DNA from: Baffinella frigidus
Lineage: Eukaryota > Cryptophyceae > Cryptomonadales > Baffinellaceae
DNA length: 13,029 nt
Assembly (NCBI GenBank): GCA_026770585.1
Contig: MU646599.1
Span: forward strand, 403,049-416,077
Reading direction: 5' to 3'
The position numbers were made by a program, and so were the translations under genes. Shown here in pieces: positions 1-7,031 of the stretch. Below the pieces are notes generated by a model, which worked only from the letters and a program-made list of their open reading frames with translations, had not been told where the DNA came from and did not search any database. Numbering within the stretch: the first letter of the stretch is position 1; every line of letters begins with the position of its first letter.

Positions 1-60
1 GGGGTCGTTGAGGGTGTGGGGTGGGCTTAGGTGTGAGGGGGTAGGGGGTAGGCGTGGTTG
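1..60. repeat. Degenerate G-rich telomere-like repeat (fragment)
   Basis: The first 60 bases are strongly G-rich on the + strand, with loosely repeated GGGTAGGG, GGCTTAGG and TTGAGGG words. The composition and words resemble the degenerate part of the GGGGTTA array at 12357-12433, which has TTGAGGG and TTAGGCG. It is probably the edge of a decayed interstitial telomere-like array that continues outside the window. Confidence 0.5.
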
Positions 61-90
61 AACTGCACCAGAAGCCACACGATTTCATAC

Positions 91-218
91 GCAAACACTT
101 TTGATTTATAAACTTGGTTCGGTGAGATTTACTACACATAACGATCTTTATTAGTAATATTAAAGCAAACGTGTGGTAATTTTGATTGAATCTAAGTTTA
201 TAAATTAAAAGTGTTTCC
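91..218. mobile_element. Palindromic foldback (MITE-like) element, TTACTACAC family, copy 1
   Basis: The ends at 91-115 and 194-218 are reverse complements at 23 of 25 positions. The palindrome continues inward, less perfectly, to a centre near 155 where CTTTATTAG meets TAATATTAAAG. The element is AT-rich, about 128 bp, and has no coding capacity. The interior words TTACTACAC and GTGTGGTAA also occur in the element at 624-760, which suggests one family. Being palindromic along its whole length, its transcript would be a long hairpin. I see no clear target-site duplication. Confidence 0.6.
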
Positions 219-220
219 AC

Positions 221-480
221 TTGAGATTCGCTGCGCCTGAAACAGTCGACTCACATCCACACGGCGGACTACCAACCTTTCACCACAAGTCAACTTACCT
301 GCATACAATTAACTTTAAGGATTTTTCCCATGCAAAGTGGTCACGTAACACCCCGGAATCCGGGGTCAACGAACCCCTCGGAGCCCACCGAGTGGTTCGG
401 AGCGTTTTGTACTAGGCTCGTCCTGGAGAGGACGCGACTGAATTGGCGAGACCAAATCACACTGAGGGAGAGATAGGAGG
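221..480. other. Unassigned stretch
   Basis: A 64-codon + strand ORF lies at 221-415, but its composition, its codon use and the adjoining repeats give no support for a gene. A perfect 15-bp palindrome, CCCCGGAATCCGGGG, sits at 351-365. I recognise nothing else here. Confidence 0.3.
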
Positions 481-585
481 TATCCCTTAAGTGCCCAGGC
501 CGTCAAATTTGACGGCCAAGAGGTCCTAGGCAGGTCCTAGGGCCCTACCGTAGGGCGTATGCGCATACTGGCCACTTAAGGGATA
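481..585. mobile_element. Foldback element with TATCCCTTAAGTG ends, copy 1
   Basis: Terminal inverted repeats TATCCCTTAAGTG and CACTTAAGGGATA bound a 105-bp unit. The interior has a palindrome GGCCGTCAAATTTGACGGCC and a core of CCTAGG, GGGCCC and CTACCGTAGGGC words. A second copy at 4165-4271 shares the ends and most of the core. Both copies can be read as TCCC...GGGA flanked by TA on each side, which would fit a TA target-site duplication as in Tc1/mariner-type non-autonomous elements. That family link is inference only, since no transposase is present. Confidence 0.7.
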
Positions 586-623
586 GAGAGTGCGTCGCCG
601 TCGCCTGGCCAGCTGCCACCCTA

Positions 624-760
624 ATCTCCATACAAGTATTAATTAATTGCTGTTGGGCAACGAAAATTACTACACGATTTGCTCATTAAAGTATTAGTAG
701 AGCATTTGTGTAGTAAATTTCGTTGCGCCAAAAGCAATTAATTAATACTTTTGTGGAGAT
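624..760. mobile_element. Palindromic foldback (MITE-like) element, TTACTACAC family, copy 2
   Basis: This is a near-complete palindrome of 137 bp. The left arm starts ATCTCCATACAAGTATTAAT at 624. The right arm ends with the complement of ATCTCCACAAAAGTATTAAT at 760. The arms run about 65-70 bp with few mismatches. The interior has TTACTACAC on the left and GTGTAGTAA on the right, as in the element at 91-218. It is AT-rich and lies directly against a C-rich run at 766-790. No coding capacity. Confidence 0.72.
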
Positions 761-797
761 GAACCCCGCCCCCTCCCCCCCGCTCCCCCGCTGCCTC

Positions 798-949
798 CAG
801 CAACCCTCGCGGCTTGGGCAAATCGACGATTTTCGATTTGGGATTTCAAGGGGATTGAAGTCGGATTCCGACTTCAACAGCTCCAATCCCCCTTGAAATC
901 GGGAAATCGAAAACCGTCGATTTGCCCAAGCCGTGAGGGTCGGTGGCTG
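798..949. mobile_element. Inverted-repeat element with TTGGGCAAATCGA ends, copy 1
   Basis: The two halves mirror each other from CAGC(AACCCTCGCGG)CTTGGGCAAATCGA at the left to its complement at 921-949. The left end lacks four bases relative to the right. The arms continue through CGATTTC and CAAGGGG/CCCCTTG to a perfect 23-bp central palindrome at 855-877 built on GTCGGATTCCGAC. A second element with the same outer arms but a different centre lies at 1194-1329. This is MITE-like and non-coding. Minus-strand ORFs crossing it are by-products of the palindrome. Confidence 0.7.
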
Positions 950-1193
950 TCTCCCGTGGCGTGCTCCGGAACTCCACCTCCACACGTATCCACGGGCGTG
1001 AGTTCTAGCTCAGTCTCACTCGGGCTCAGTCTCACCAACTTGGGGAGCCCGGGCGCCTCTCACTCCAAAGTTGAGGGATTCGTACCACAGACCGGGATGT
1101 CAACTTGTGAATAGTCCGTCAAACCGACTGAAGTCTTCTTCTTCTTCTTCTTCTTTATTACCGACTGAAGCCCGTCAAACCGACTGAAGCAGA
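950..1193. repeat. Short direct repeats and TTC microsatellite
   Basis: GCTCAGTCTCAC occurs twice near 1007-1036. The 18-base word CCGTCAAACCGACTGAAG is at 1116-1133 and again at 1172-1189, with a third partial copy (ACCGACTGAAG) at 1160-1170. A TCTTC-type trinucleotide run occupies 1134-1155 between them. This is low-complexity spacer between the two TTGGGCAAATCGA elements. I see no gene. Confidence 0.65.
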
Positions 1194-1329
1194 CCACCAA
1201 CCCTCACAACTTGGGCAAATCGAAGAAGTCAAGAACACCAAATCCCCTTGGAGGCCGTCGGAATCCGACGGCCTTCAAGGGGGGTTTTGGAGCCATTTTT
1301 CGATTTGCCCAGGCTGTGAGGTTTGGTGG
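1194..1329. mobile_element. Inverted-repeat element with TTGGGCAAATCGA ends, copy 2
   Basis: The left end CCACCAACCCTCACAACTTG at 1194 matches the complement of the right end, which finishes TGTGAGGTTTGGTGG at 1329. The arms include TTGGGCAAATCGA/TCGATTTGCCCA. The centre at 1253-1273 is a perfect 21-bp palindrome, GGCCGTCGGA-A-TCCGACGGCC. The outer arms match the element at 798-949, but the flanks of the centre differ. Length is 136 bp, with no coding potential of its own. It overlaps the downstream end of the minus-strand open frame described at 1413-1705. Confidence 0.7.
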
Positions 1330-1412
1330 GAGCTAGCAGTTGCATGTTGCACGTCTGACACAAATCTTTTGGAATTGAGGCAGGAGGGGATCGGCGGGCA
1401 GGGATAGATACG

Positions 1413-1705
1413 ATGAAGAGCGTGTTGGCTCGGAAGGAAGGCCTCGACGCGAGCCGCTCCTGCTCTTTCAGGATGCGCAGGCGCGCGATGGCCGCATGTG
1501 GCGCCGGGGGACGCGTGGGCGTTTGCGACGACATGCTTTCTCGCGAGGATGCACCTGTTGCACGTGTGCCGTTCCTTGTCAGCGGCGCTGACGCGTTGCC
1601 GGCCACCAGTGGGTCAGCGACGTCGACGTCCCCCCCTTTCACGCGGAACACAACTCGCGGGCACTGCGCAGAGGCCTTCCTTCCTTTCACTCCGTGTTGC
1701 GACAA
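1413..1705. other. GC-rich possible exon or gene remnant, strand undecided
   Basis: This roughly 300-bp block is much richer in G and C than its flanks and is open on both strands. The minus-strand reading is my slight preference because it gives protein-like text, for example an amphipathic stretch AAIARLRILKEQERLAS at about 1433-1490. The competing + strand frame opens with ATG at 1413 and runs to 2033. By my count both frames have about 72% G or C at third positions, so codon use does not decide the strand. On the minus strand the frame has no clear ATG at its upstream end (it opens with TTG) and runs downstream into the inverted-repeat element at 1194-1329. I recognise no domain. This may be an exon, a captured fragment or chance in GC-rich DNA. 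Confidence 0.22.
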
Positions 1706-1903
1706 CGACTGTGCGGGACATCAGAAGGACGCAGCGTTGGGAGCGTCAGGGCGCTGGTGGGATCATCAGGGCGGGAACGAGGGGGGCAGCGGCGGGACGC
1801 GTTTCACCCCACCCGCCACGAGACGGTGCTGCGGGGAGGGGAGGCAGGGCAGGACCTGCAACGGCGTACAGATCCTCGGTCCTGGAAATCGTGCGGATGG
1901 AAA

Positions 1904-1959
1904 CACGAGTCGCTTTACAAAACTCGCAACGAGTCGCACGAGTCGCTTTACAAAACTCG
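1904..1959. repeat. 23-bp direct repeat, 33-bp spacing
   Basis: The same 23 bases, starting CACGAGTCGCTTTACAAAAC, occur at 1904-1926 and 1937-1959, separated by 10 bases that themselves contain CAACGAGTCG. The word CTTTACAAAA recurs in the hairpin at 5196-5225. Function unknown. Confidence 0.7.
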
Positions 1960-2720
1960 TATCCTTCCTAGGAGTTTCGTTTTATTTTCGACCTTTGGGT
2001 GGCTGTGTCATCCAATTAATTCGGGCTAATTAATTAAATTAGTGTTTTCTTCGGCGCGATACTTAATTTGATGAAGTTGAGCGGAGGAGGGTTCTGATCT
2101 ACTCATCATTATCCAACTTTTCGCGGCGCGTCTTTTGGTGTAACATGTTCCTGTGTGATTCTCACTGCATCGTACGGTACCAGACACTGCCATAGTCCAG
2201 CGTGTTGCATTGAAGAGAGCTCAACCAGCGGGTTCCCCGCTGGTTGCACCTGGGCCAGTGCCCCGTCGCCCACTCGGCGTGTGAGCCGACAGCCGGCCAG
2301 GATCCTCCTCACTGCCCAGCGCGCCTGGAAATCAGAATCCTGGCCTTTATCCGCGCATCAGTGAAGCGGCGACGCTCGCAAGGTGTCAGTGGGGTTTCTT
2401 CAACACTAGTCTGCCCTGCAAGCAGAAGATCATCCCGCTCTGCCCCCCGCTCCCCCTCATTCCAGCTTCCGCATTCCTTCGACATGAGGTCGACAGGTCC
2501 CGAGAACACCCAAAAACGTGCGCAGGGGCGTGCGAACGCGGGGTCTGACCAGATAGTGGGGCGAGGCCCCCTGCATTGGAGCCGAAGAGCTCTTGACATC
2601 CCGCATCGGCGGGCCCCTCATGCCATTCCCCCGGCAAAAGCGCCGCAATTGGGCACCATTTTCTGAGCTCGAGGCTTTGGCCACCATAACCTGTATTTGG
2701 GTCGATTTTGAAACGAAACT
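1960..2720. other. Unassigned stretch with one strong hairpin
   Basis: Several overlapping open frames occur on both strands, including a 140-codon + strand frame at 2244-2666 and a 96-codon minus frame at 2309-2599. None shows a domain or a clear codon-position bias. At 2222-2246 there is a perfect hairpin with 11-bp arms CAACCAGCGGG/CCCGCTGGTTG and a 3-base loop. AATTAATT words cluster at 2012-2037. I cannot support a gene here. Confidence 0.3.
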
Positions 2721-3279
2721 CCTTCTAAAGGGATCGAATCGGGTATTCAGTCATTTCCCCCCAAAAAAACGGCACTTCTCGGCCAAAAGTTGACGACAAC
2801 TGCAATTGGCTCCAAGAACGGGCAGGGATTTCTTTTGCGGATTTGACCATATTTGACCGTGCTGCCGTACGGTTGGGCACAAGTCGAAAATTCATTTTGC
2901 TACACGATCTTCTTGTAAAGTTGATTCTACCCGGGAAACACGCTTGGTAACTGGAGCTCTTTGTCACCGCAATAATATTTTCTTGTACCACGAAATACTT
3001 CTAGCGCGAACAAGTGTGTATCAAAATCCCACAACTGCCCTGGCGTGGCCTAAAGAAGTTTGACACGAAATCAAAGCCAGGTCCAGAATCTGGACCTGAC
3101 TTTTTCAGTTTAAAAGTCCATTTCCTGAAGAATTCAGGTGAAAGTTTTTAAAATTGTGCCCTCGCTCGGCAGCGGCCGCTGTCGAGGAAGGAACAACTTC
3201 TAAGGGTTTCAGGACTTTTACCTGAAAGCCAAGGTCGTTTTTCGACCTTGACAGTCTTATGTGTGCCGAATTCGCTCGA
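2721..3279. other. Non-coding stretch with hairpins shared with the 5718-5879 region
   Basis: No gene is supported. The word GCTACACGATCTTCTTG at 2899-2915 recalls the interior of the TTACTACAC elements. A perfect 21-bp palindrome (CAGGTCCAGA-A-TCTGGACCTG) lies at 3078-3098, and a 7-bp-arm hairpin AAGGTCG/CGACCTT at 3231-3249. An 18-base word starting ATTCAGGTGAAAG at 3132-3149 occurs as its exact complement at 5753-5770. GCTCGGCAGCGGCC at 3164-3177 matches GCTCGGTGGCGGCC at 5861-5874. The last two comparisons suggest that the repeat family starting at 3280 extends to the left. Confidence 0.45.
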
Positions 3280-3598
3280 CCGCGGCTGACCTCAAATCGA
3301 TCCCGGAATTTTGTTGACATCGGGTAGCAATCTGTCTGGTCTTAAAAGGATTTAGGAACAGATCTGTTACCACTAGTTTTTGAGTCTTTCTTATCCCTTC
3401 CGTCATCGACACATTCGAAAGTGATTTAGATCTTTCTGGACCTTCTGCGACCCCTTTGCAGCGACTATTCACCACGAAACGGTTTTAGGGCTTCAGTTTT
3501 TACAACACGTGTACACCTTATACAATGTTTTTTAGGCCTTTAAAATCCCCAGCAAAAGATTCCAGGGTGGATTTGAGGTCACGAGTCGCGTCGTGTGG
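3280..3598. mobile_element. Inverted-repeat element, CACACGACGCCACTTGTGACC family, copy A
   Basis: The right end (3571-3598, ATTTGAGGTCACGAGTCGCG then TCGTGTGG) is the complement of the left ends seen at 5254 and 5881. The left end of this copy keeps only the inner part, TGACCTCAAATCGATCCCGG at 3287, and the outermost bases have diverged. The interior shares with copy B a block containing CAGCGACTATTCACCACGAA and GGGCTTCAG at about 3460-3500. It shares with copies B and C the block TATACAATG...AGGCCTTTA...ATCCC near 3519-3550. About 320 bp; no transposase; decayed non-autonomous element. Confidence 0.6.
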
Positions 3599-3636
3599 TT
3601 GTCACCTCCAGGAGCAGGTCCCTGATTCCCACTTTC

Positions 3637-3797
3637 ATAGGATAACGGACTACAAATGGGGTAGTTAGGCCTACGGAATTGCCTACCGTAGGCCGTAGGG
3701 CTCCTATGACCAAAAAGTCCCAGGATTTTGGCCTAAAGTAGGAGGTCCTAGGCAATGTCGTAGGCCTAACTACCCCATTTTTAGTCCATCACCCTAT
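3637..3797. mobile_element. Foldback element with TGGGGTAGTTAGGCCTACGG arms, copy 1
   Basis: The best-matching inverted arms are at 3657-3680 and 3754-3777, containing TGGGGTAGTTAGGCCTACG and CGTAGGCCTAACTACCCCA. Weaker complementarity extends outward to 3637 and 3797 (ATAGGATAACGGACTA against ATAGGGTGATGGACTA). The core holds TTGCCTACCGTAGGCC, CCAAAAAGTC and TAGGAGGTCCTAGGCAA. A second copy at 12908-13029 shares the arms and core. About 121 bp for the strong palindrome, 161 bp with the weak extension. Non-coding. Confidence 0.72.
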
Positions 3798-3907
3798 TAA
3801 CTTCACTGTAAATTCCCTTGCCGGAGGCGAAAAAAACATCGGGGGCGATTATTTTCCGAACCGCCTTGCCAAAATCACGACCCCCCCCCCTCAGAAGGAA
3901 GCTATGA
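3798..3907. other. Short spacer
   Basis: Nothing recognisable except a run of ten C at 3881-3890 just before the telomere-like array. Confidence 0.3.
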
Positions 3908-4164
3908 ATCCTCCACCCTCAACTCTGAACCCGGTAGCCTCAACCCTCCACCCTGAACCCTGAACCCTGAACCCTGAACCCTAAACCCTGAACCCTGAAC
4001 CCTCTTCCCTAAACCCTCTTCCCTCTTCCCTCAACCCTCCACACTCTACCCTGAACCCTGAAACCTCAACCCGCACCCTTCAGACCCCTACCCTCACACC
4101 TCAACCCTCAAACTTGAAACCCAGTTTTTCAAACCTCTACCCTCAACCTTCCCACCTGAACCCC
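3908..4164. repeat. Degenerate telomere-like array, CCCTGAA/CCCTCAA type
   Basis: Tandem variants of CCCTNAA fill this block: CCCTGAA, CCCTCAA, CCCTAAA and CCCTCTT, the last-named mainly at 4001-4030. The C-rich strand is on +, the same orientation as the arrays at 9154-9382 and 9504-9789. The many unit variants say this is an old interstitial array, not an active chromosome end. It is followed without a gap by the element at 4165. Confidence 0.8.
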
Positions 4165-4271
4165 TATCGCTTAAGTGGCCAGACAGTGAAATTTGACTGC
4201 CAAGAGGTGCTAGGCAGGTCCTAGGGCCCTACGGTAGGGCGTATGAGCCTACTGGCCACTTAATGGGTATA
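4165..4271. mobile_element. Foldback element with TATCCCTTAAGTG ends, copy 2
   Basis: This is a clear relative of 481-585. The ends are TATCGCTTAAGTGGCC and GGCCACTTAATGGGTATA, and the core AGAGGTGCTAGGCAGGTCCT, GGGCCC, CTACGGTAGGGCGTATG is nearly unchanged. The palindrome GACAGTGAAATTTGACTGCC replaces the one in copy 1. Because the core differs by only a few bases the copies are related by fairly recent duplication. This copy sits exactly at the boundary between the telomere-like array and the DNA leading to the minisatellite. Confidence 0.72.
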
Positions 4272-4311
4272 TACGTACCTCCTGCGTCCCCAATGCGGGG
4301 GCGAAAGCTTC

Positions 4312-4966
4312 CTCAGTCCTCCTGACTGAATCCTCAGACCTCGTAATACAATTCCGAGTCTTCCTTATTCGATCCTGAGTCCTCTGGACTGAATCCTGAG
4401 ACCTCCTGACTGAATCCTGAGTCCTCCCGGCTGAATCAAGAGACCTCCTGTCTAAACCCTGAGTCCTCCTCTCTGAATTCCGAGACCTCCTGACTGCCTA
4501 CTGAGTCCTTCTGACTGAATCCCAAACATAGACTAAATACAAAGTCATCTTGGCTGAATCCTGGGTCCTCCTGACTGAATCTCAAAACCCCTTGACTGGA
4601 TCCCGAAACCTCTTGACTGGACCCTAAGTCCTCCTGACTGAATTTTTAGACTTCTTGACTAAATCCTGAGTCCTCCTGACTGAATCCTGAGACCTCCTGA
4701 CTGAATCCTGAGTCTTCCCGACAAAATTTTTAGACCTCCTGACTAGATCCCACCTCCTGACTGATTGCTTGGACCTCCTGACTGAATCCCGAGTCCTCCT
4801 GACTGAATCCCGAGGCTTCCTGACTGAATCCTGAGTCCTTCTGACTCAATCTCAAACATTGGCTGAATACTCAGTCATCCTGGCTGAATCCTGGGTCCTC
4901 CTGAATGAATCCCAAGACACCTTGACTGAATCCCGAGTCTTTTTGGCTGAATCCTGAGACCTCCTA
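4312..4966. repeat. 21-bp minisatellite, main array
   Basis: About 30 diverged copies of a 21-bp unit, beginning CCTCCTGACTGAAT and continuing CCTGAGA or CCTGAGT, run through this block. Each + strand frame of the unit contains TGA, while all three minus-strand frames of the consensus are open. They spell heptapeptides such as TQDSVRR, SGFSQED and LRIQSGG, because 21 is a multiple of three. Minus-strand ORFs over such arrays are therefore expected by chance. Some units alternate AGTCC and AGACC, hinting at a 42-bp higher-order unit. Related arrays are at 7032-7149, 7309-7370 (inverted) and 7453-7877. Confidence 0.88.
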
Positions 4967-5195
4967 GCGGAGGAGCGAGTGGAGGCTCAGGTGGGAGCAA
5001 GAGGGGGCGGGGTGGGGCGAAGGGTCAGTTCGAGGAGTGCACGTTCTGTGGCCAGGCCTGCTCGAAGCCCAGCGATCTAACAAAACACACGCGCACCCAT
5101 ACCGGCGACCGCCCCTACCCCAGCACCACATGCGGCATGGCCTTCTCGGATTGCAGCACCCTGACGTCCTTCTGACGAAACACATGCGCACCGAG
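4951..5195 (+). pseudogene. Broken C2H2 zinc-finger protein fragment
   Basis: Reading + from 4951 to a TGA at 5173-5175 gives a Gly/Ser/Arg-rich linker followed by a C2H2 finger. The first finger is complete: Cys codons at 5038 and 5047, twelve residues, His codons at 5086 and 5098, then the linker TGDRPY. C2H2 fingers bind nucleic acid, with zinc held by these four residues. The second finger is damaged. Its first Cys is Ser (AGC at 5122), its second Cys is intact at 5131, and 11 extra bases at 5167-5177 shift the frame and create the stop. Ignoring those 11 bases, the Cys-x12-His spacing to the codon at 5181 is exact, but the final His is Glu (GAG at 5193). There is no start codon, and the left edge abuts the minisatellite. 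High GC at third positions suggests it came from a real gene. Confidence 0.75.
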
Positions 5196-5225
5196 CTTTA
5201 CAAAAGTTGGAGCCCTTTTGTAAAG
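5196..5225. other. Perfect hairpin, 11-bp arms
   Basis: CTTTACAAAAG at 5196-5206 pairs with CTTTTGTAAAG at 5215-5225 around an 8-base loop. It sits between the zinc-finger fragment and repeat copy B. It could be a tiny foldback element or the decayed end of one. Confidence 0.6.
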
Positions 5226-5253
5226 TTTTACCAAAGTTGGAACCGCTGCCGAC

Positions 5254-5717
5254 CAAACGACGCCACTTGTGACCTCTAATTGTGACCTCTAATCCACCCT
5301 GAAATTTTGCTGACATCGGGTAGTAATCTGGTCCTACAAGCCATTTTAGCCATATCTGGCTACATTAGCTTTGCTTGGCTGAACTAGATCTCCCGTTGGT
5401 CACGGGCATAATTTCAGAATATTTCATCACGGACAGTGCCGGACACACTTGAAAGAGATCTCGATCATTCTCGATTTTGTGCGACCTCGTTGCATCGACT
5501 ATTAACCACAGAAGGGTTTCAGGACTTTACTTTTTACAACTCTGCACCAGGGCGGGGGGCTTGACGTGATCCGAAAGAAAGCATGGCATTTCTGCAGAAC
5601 CAGTTCCAGTGTCCGCCTATGGTGGGAGTTAAAAGTTTATACCATGCCTTTTTAGGCCTTTACAATCCCTAGTAAAGGAATTCGACCCCCATTCGAGGTC
5701 ACCAGTGGCGTCGTGTG
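5254..5717. mobile_element. Inverted-repeat element, CACACGACGCCACTTGTGACC family, copy B
   Basis: The left end AAACGACGCCACTTGTGACC at 5256 and the right end ATTCGAGGTCACCAGTGGCG then TCGTGTG (ending 5717) are inverted repeats. TTGTGACCTCTAA is duplicated in tandem at 5267-5292. The interior matches copy A at ATTTTGCTGACATCGGGTAG and at GCATCGACTATTAACCAC then GGGTTTCAGGACTT. It matches copies A and C at TTTATACCATG...AGGCCTTTACAATCCCTAGT. Relative to A and C it carries an extra segment at about 5551-5628. About 464 bp; no protein of its own. Confidence 0.65.
5553..5628. repeat. Dispersed 73-76 bp segment, copy 1 (inserted in element B)
   Basis: This segment starts GGGGGGCTTGACGTGATCCG and ends GTCCGCCTATGGTGGGAG. 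It is about 86% identical to 8747-8820. Copies A and C of the host repeat run straight from the TTTTTACAAC/TTTTTAAAAC block to the TATACAATG block without it, so it looks inserted here. On the minus strand both copies have an open frame, but most differences between them change amino acids, which argues against a conserved peptide. I found neither a tRNA-like B box nor a convincing snoRNA C box. Confidence 0.65.
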
Positions 5718-5879
5718 CTGAGCGAGGACGGGACACATTTTTGATATTTGAAAAAAACTTTCACCTGAATCTTTGAGGAAATATAATTTCAAAGTCGTTT
5801 TAAAATGAAAAAACCTCAAACCGGATTTCCGGTCTCAGCTTTTAAATCGGAGCATCTTTTGCTCGGTGGCGGCCTTGAG
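5718..5879. other. Spacer between elements B and C, related to 3060-3280
   Basis: Contains the exact complement (5753-5770) of an 18-base word at 3132-3149, a hairpin ACCGGATTTCCGGT at 5820-5833 in the place where 3078-3098 has a longer palindrome, and GCTCGGTGGCGGCC at 5861-5874. These matches suggest that the repeat family bounded at 3280 and 5880 really begins upstream of those points. No gene. Confidence 0.45.
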
Positions 5880-6433
5880 CCACACGACGCCACTTGTGAC
5901 CTCAAATCGATTCTGGAATTGAGGTAGATCTGGATAATCACGCCAAGTCACTAGTCGGAATTTTAGATTCAAGTCTTGTTTTAAATTTTGTACTCGGATC
6001 CGAAGTTCGGAGTAACGAATCGGACGTGGCAAGGACGAGGAGCTGCGTCTCACTTGGGACCGTACACAAACGAAACGTTGCGCCCTGACATTCCTAATGA
6101 CCTGTCGTGGTTAGTAATCTGGTTCAAAAGAAATCTGGTCCATATGTGCACATCTCGACCAGTAAAAAAGGAGAATCTCCCGTGTGTCCAACACCCCTTT
6201 CAGCGGTCACTGGCAAAAATTGTTCCCAGGCACATTCGAGAAGAATCTATTGAACAGAAAAGGGTTTAAAACTGTTAAACAGAAAAGGGTTTAAGGCTAT
6301 TAAACAGAAAAGGGTTAAAAAAAATCTTTTTAAAACACGTGCACAGCTTATACAATGCTTAGAAGGCCTTTACAATCCCTAGTAAAGGATTTCGAGACCC
6401 ATTTGAGGTCACACGTCTCGTAGCGTCGTGTGG
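5880..6433. mobile_element. Inverted-repeat element, CACACGACGCCACTTGTGACC family, copy C
   Basis: The left end CACACGACGCCACTTGTGAC at 5881 is the cleanest copy of the family terminus. The right end ATTTGAGGTCACACGTCTCG...GCGTCGTGTGG stops at 6433 and carries an extra CGTAG. The inner right block TATACAATG...AGGCCTTTACAATCCCTAGT matches copy B. The word GAACAGAAAAGGGTTTAA occurs near 6252-6270, with AAACAGAAAAGGGTTTAA near 6277-6294 and a third shorter copy after 6300. About 554 bp. Two short ORFs inside show no recognisable domain. The next element begins at the very next base. Confidence 0.62.
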
Positions 6434-6985
6434 AGGGCCTTTCTTTTGCAAGCCCCGAAAAACACAAATACCCGGAAAATTTCTGATCCGTTTTCCGGGT
6501 CTTTCAAAGGTTCATCTTGTTGCGCACCCAGACAAAAGTCGAGCGTGAGACGTCTCAAAGCAAAAGAGGAACCTTCGTTAATTCAAGTAACGGTTGAAAA
6601 CGATTTCCCAATTGGATTTTCCGGGCAAGTGGCGCGGGGCACTTTGAAGAATCGTTTCAGGGCGCAGGGCTCCACCCGCCCGCCCGCCCGCCCGCCCGCC
6701 CGCCCGCCCGATGCACCGTCGTGATCGCCTCGCGAAGACGCGTCCGATGGTGCTCCACCTGCCCCTGCCACGGCGCGCCCCTGCCCCCCCGCGGGGCGGG
6801 CTGCCCGGAAAACAAGACTCTTGGAACCATTGCCCAGCAAATCCGTTGGATTTTTCGGGCAGATCGCTGCCCGGAACATCCAAGCGAAAACTCGGGCATA
6901 AATTCCGGGCGATGGCTTCAATAAAACCTGAGTTTTCGGGTATTTGGGAAATCCAAGGGTTTTGGGGGGGCAAAAGAAAGGCCCT
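6434..6985. mobile_element. Inverted-repeat element with AGGGCCTTTCTTTTGC ends
   Basis: A perfect 16-bp terminal inverted repeat, AGGGCCTTTCTTTTGC at 6434-6449 and its complement at 6970-6985, bounds a 552-bp unit. Just inside, AAATACCCG on the left (6467) mirrors CGGGTATTT on the right (6938). The word TTTTCCGGG and its complement recur through the interior, including a CGGGCAG/CTGCCCG hairpin near 6857-6873. A (CCCG)9 microsatellite interrupts it at 6675-6710. ORFs on both strands that read Arg-Ala-Gly-Gly or Arg-Pro-Pro-Ala runs come from that microsatellite. I see no transposase. Confidence 0.65.
6675..6710. repeat. (CCCG)9 microsatellite
   Basis: Nine uninterrupted CCCG units. The complementary strand is (CGGG)9, which has the G-run spacing needed for a four-stranded G structure. 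Confidence 0.95.
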
Positions 6986-7031
6986 GAACTTCATGTTTTT
7001 TTTTCAAAATGAAACTGGCTGGGGTGTGGGT

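Noticed and set aside
1413-2033. 206-codon + strand open frame, the longest in the window
   Set aside because: It crosses the 23-bp direct repeat, shows no domain, has no better codon bias than the opposing minus frame, and the downstream half is low-quality Gly/Arg/Cys-rich text.
2244-2666. 140-codon + strand ORF and opposing minus ORFs
   Set aside because: Several frames are open at once in GC-rich DNA, with no bias or motif favouring one.
4312-4966. CRISPR array
   Set aside because: The units are 21-bp head-to-tail repeats without unique spacers, in a eukaryote-like context, with no cas genes.
3280-5717. LTR retrotransposon with copies A and B as long terminal repeats
   Set aside because: A and B are diverged, each has its own inverted termini, a third copy follows at 5880, and the DNA between is telomere-like array, minisatellite and zinc-finger scrap with no gag/pol domains.
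6578-6994. Overlapping ORFs of 80-138 codons on both strands
   Set aside because: They are held open by the (CCCG)9 run and its flanking GC-rich DNA inside an inverted-repeat element; Arg-Ala-Gly-Gly runs come from the microsatellite.
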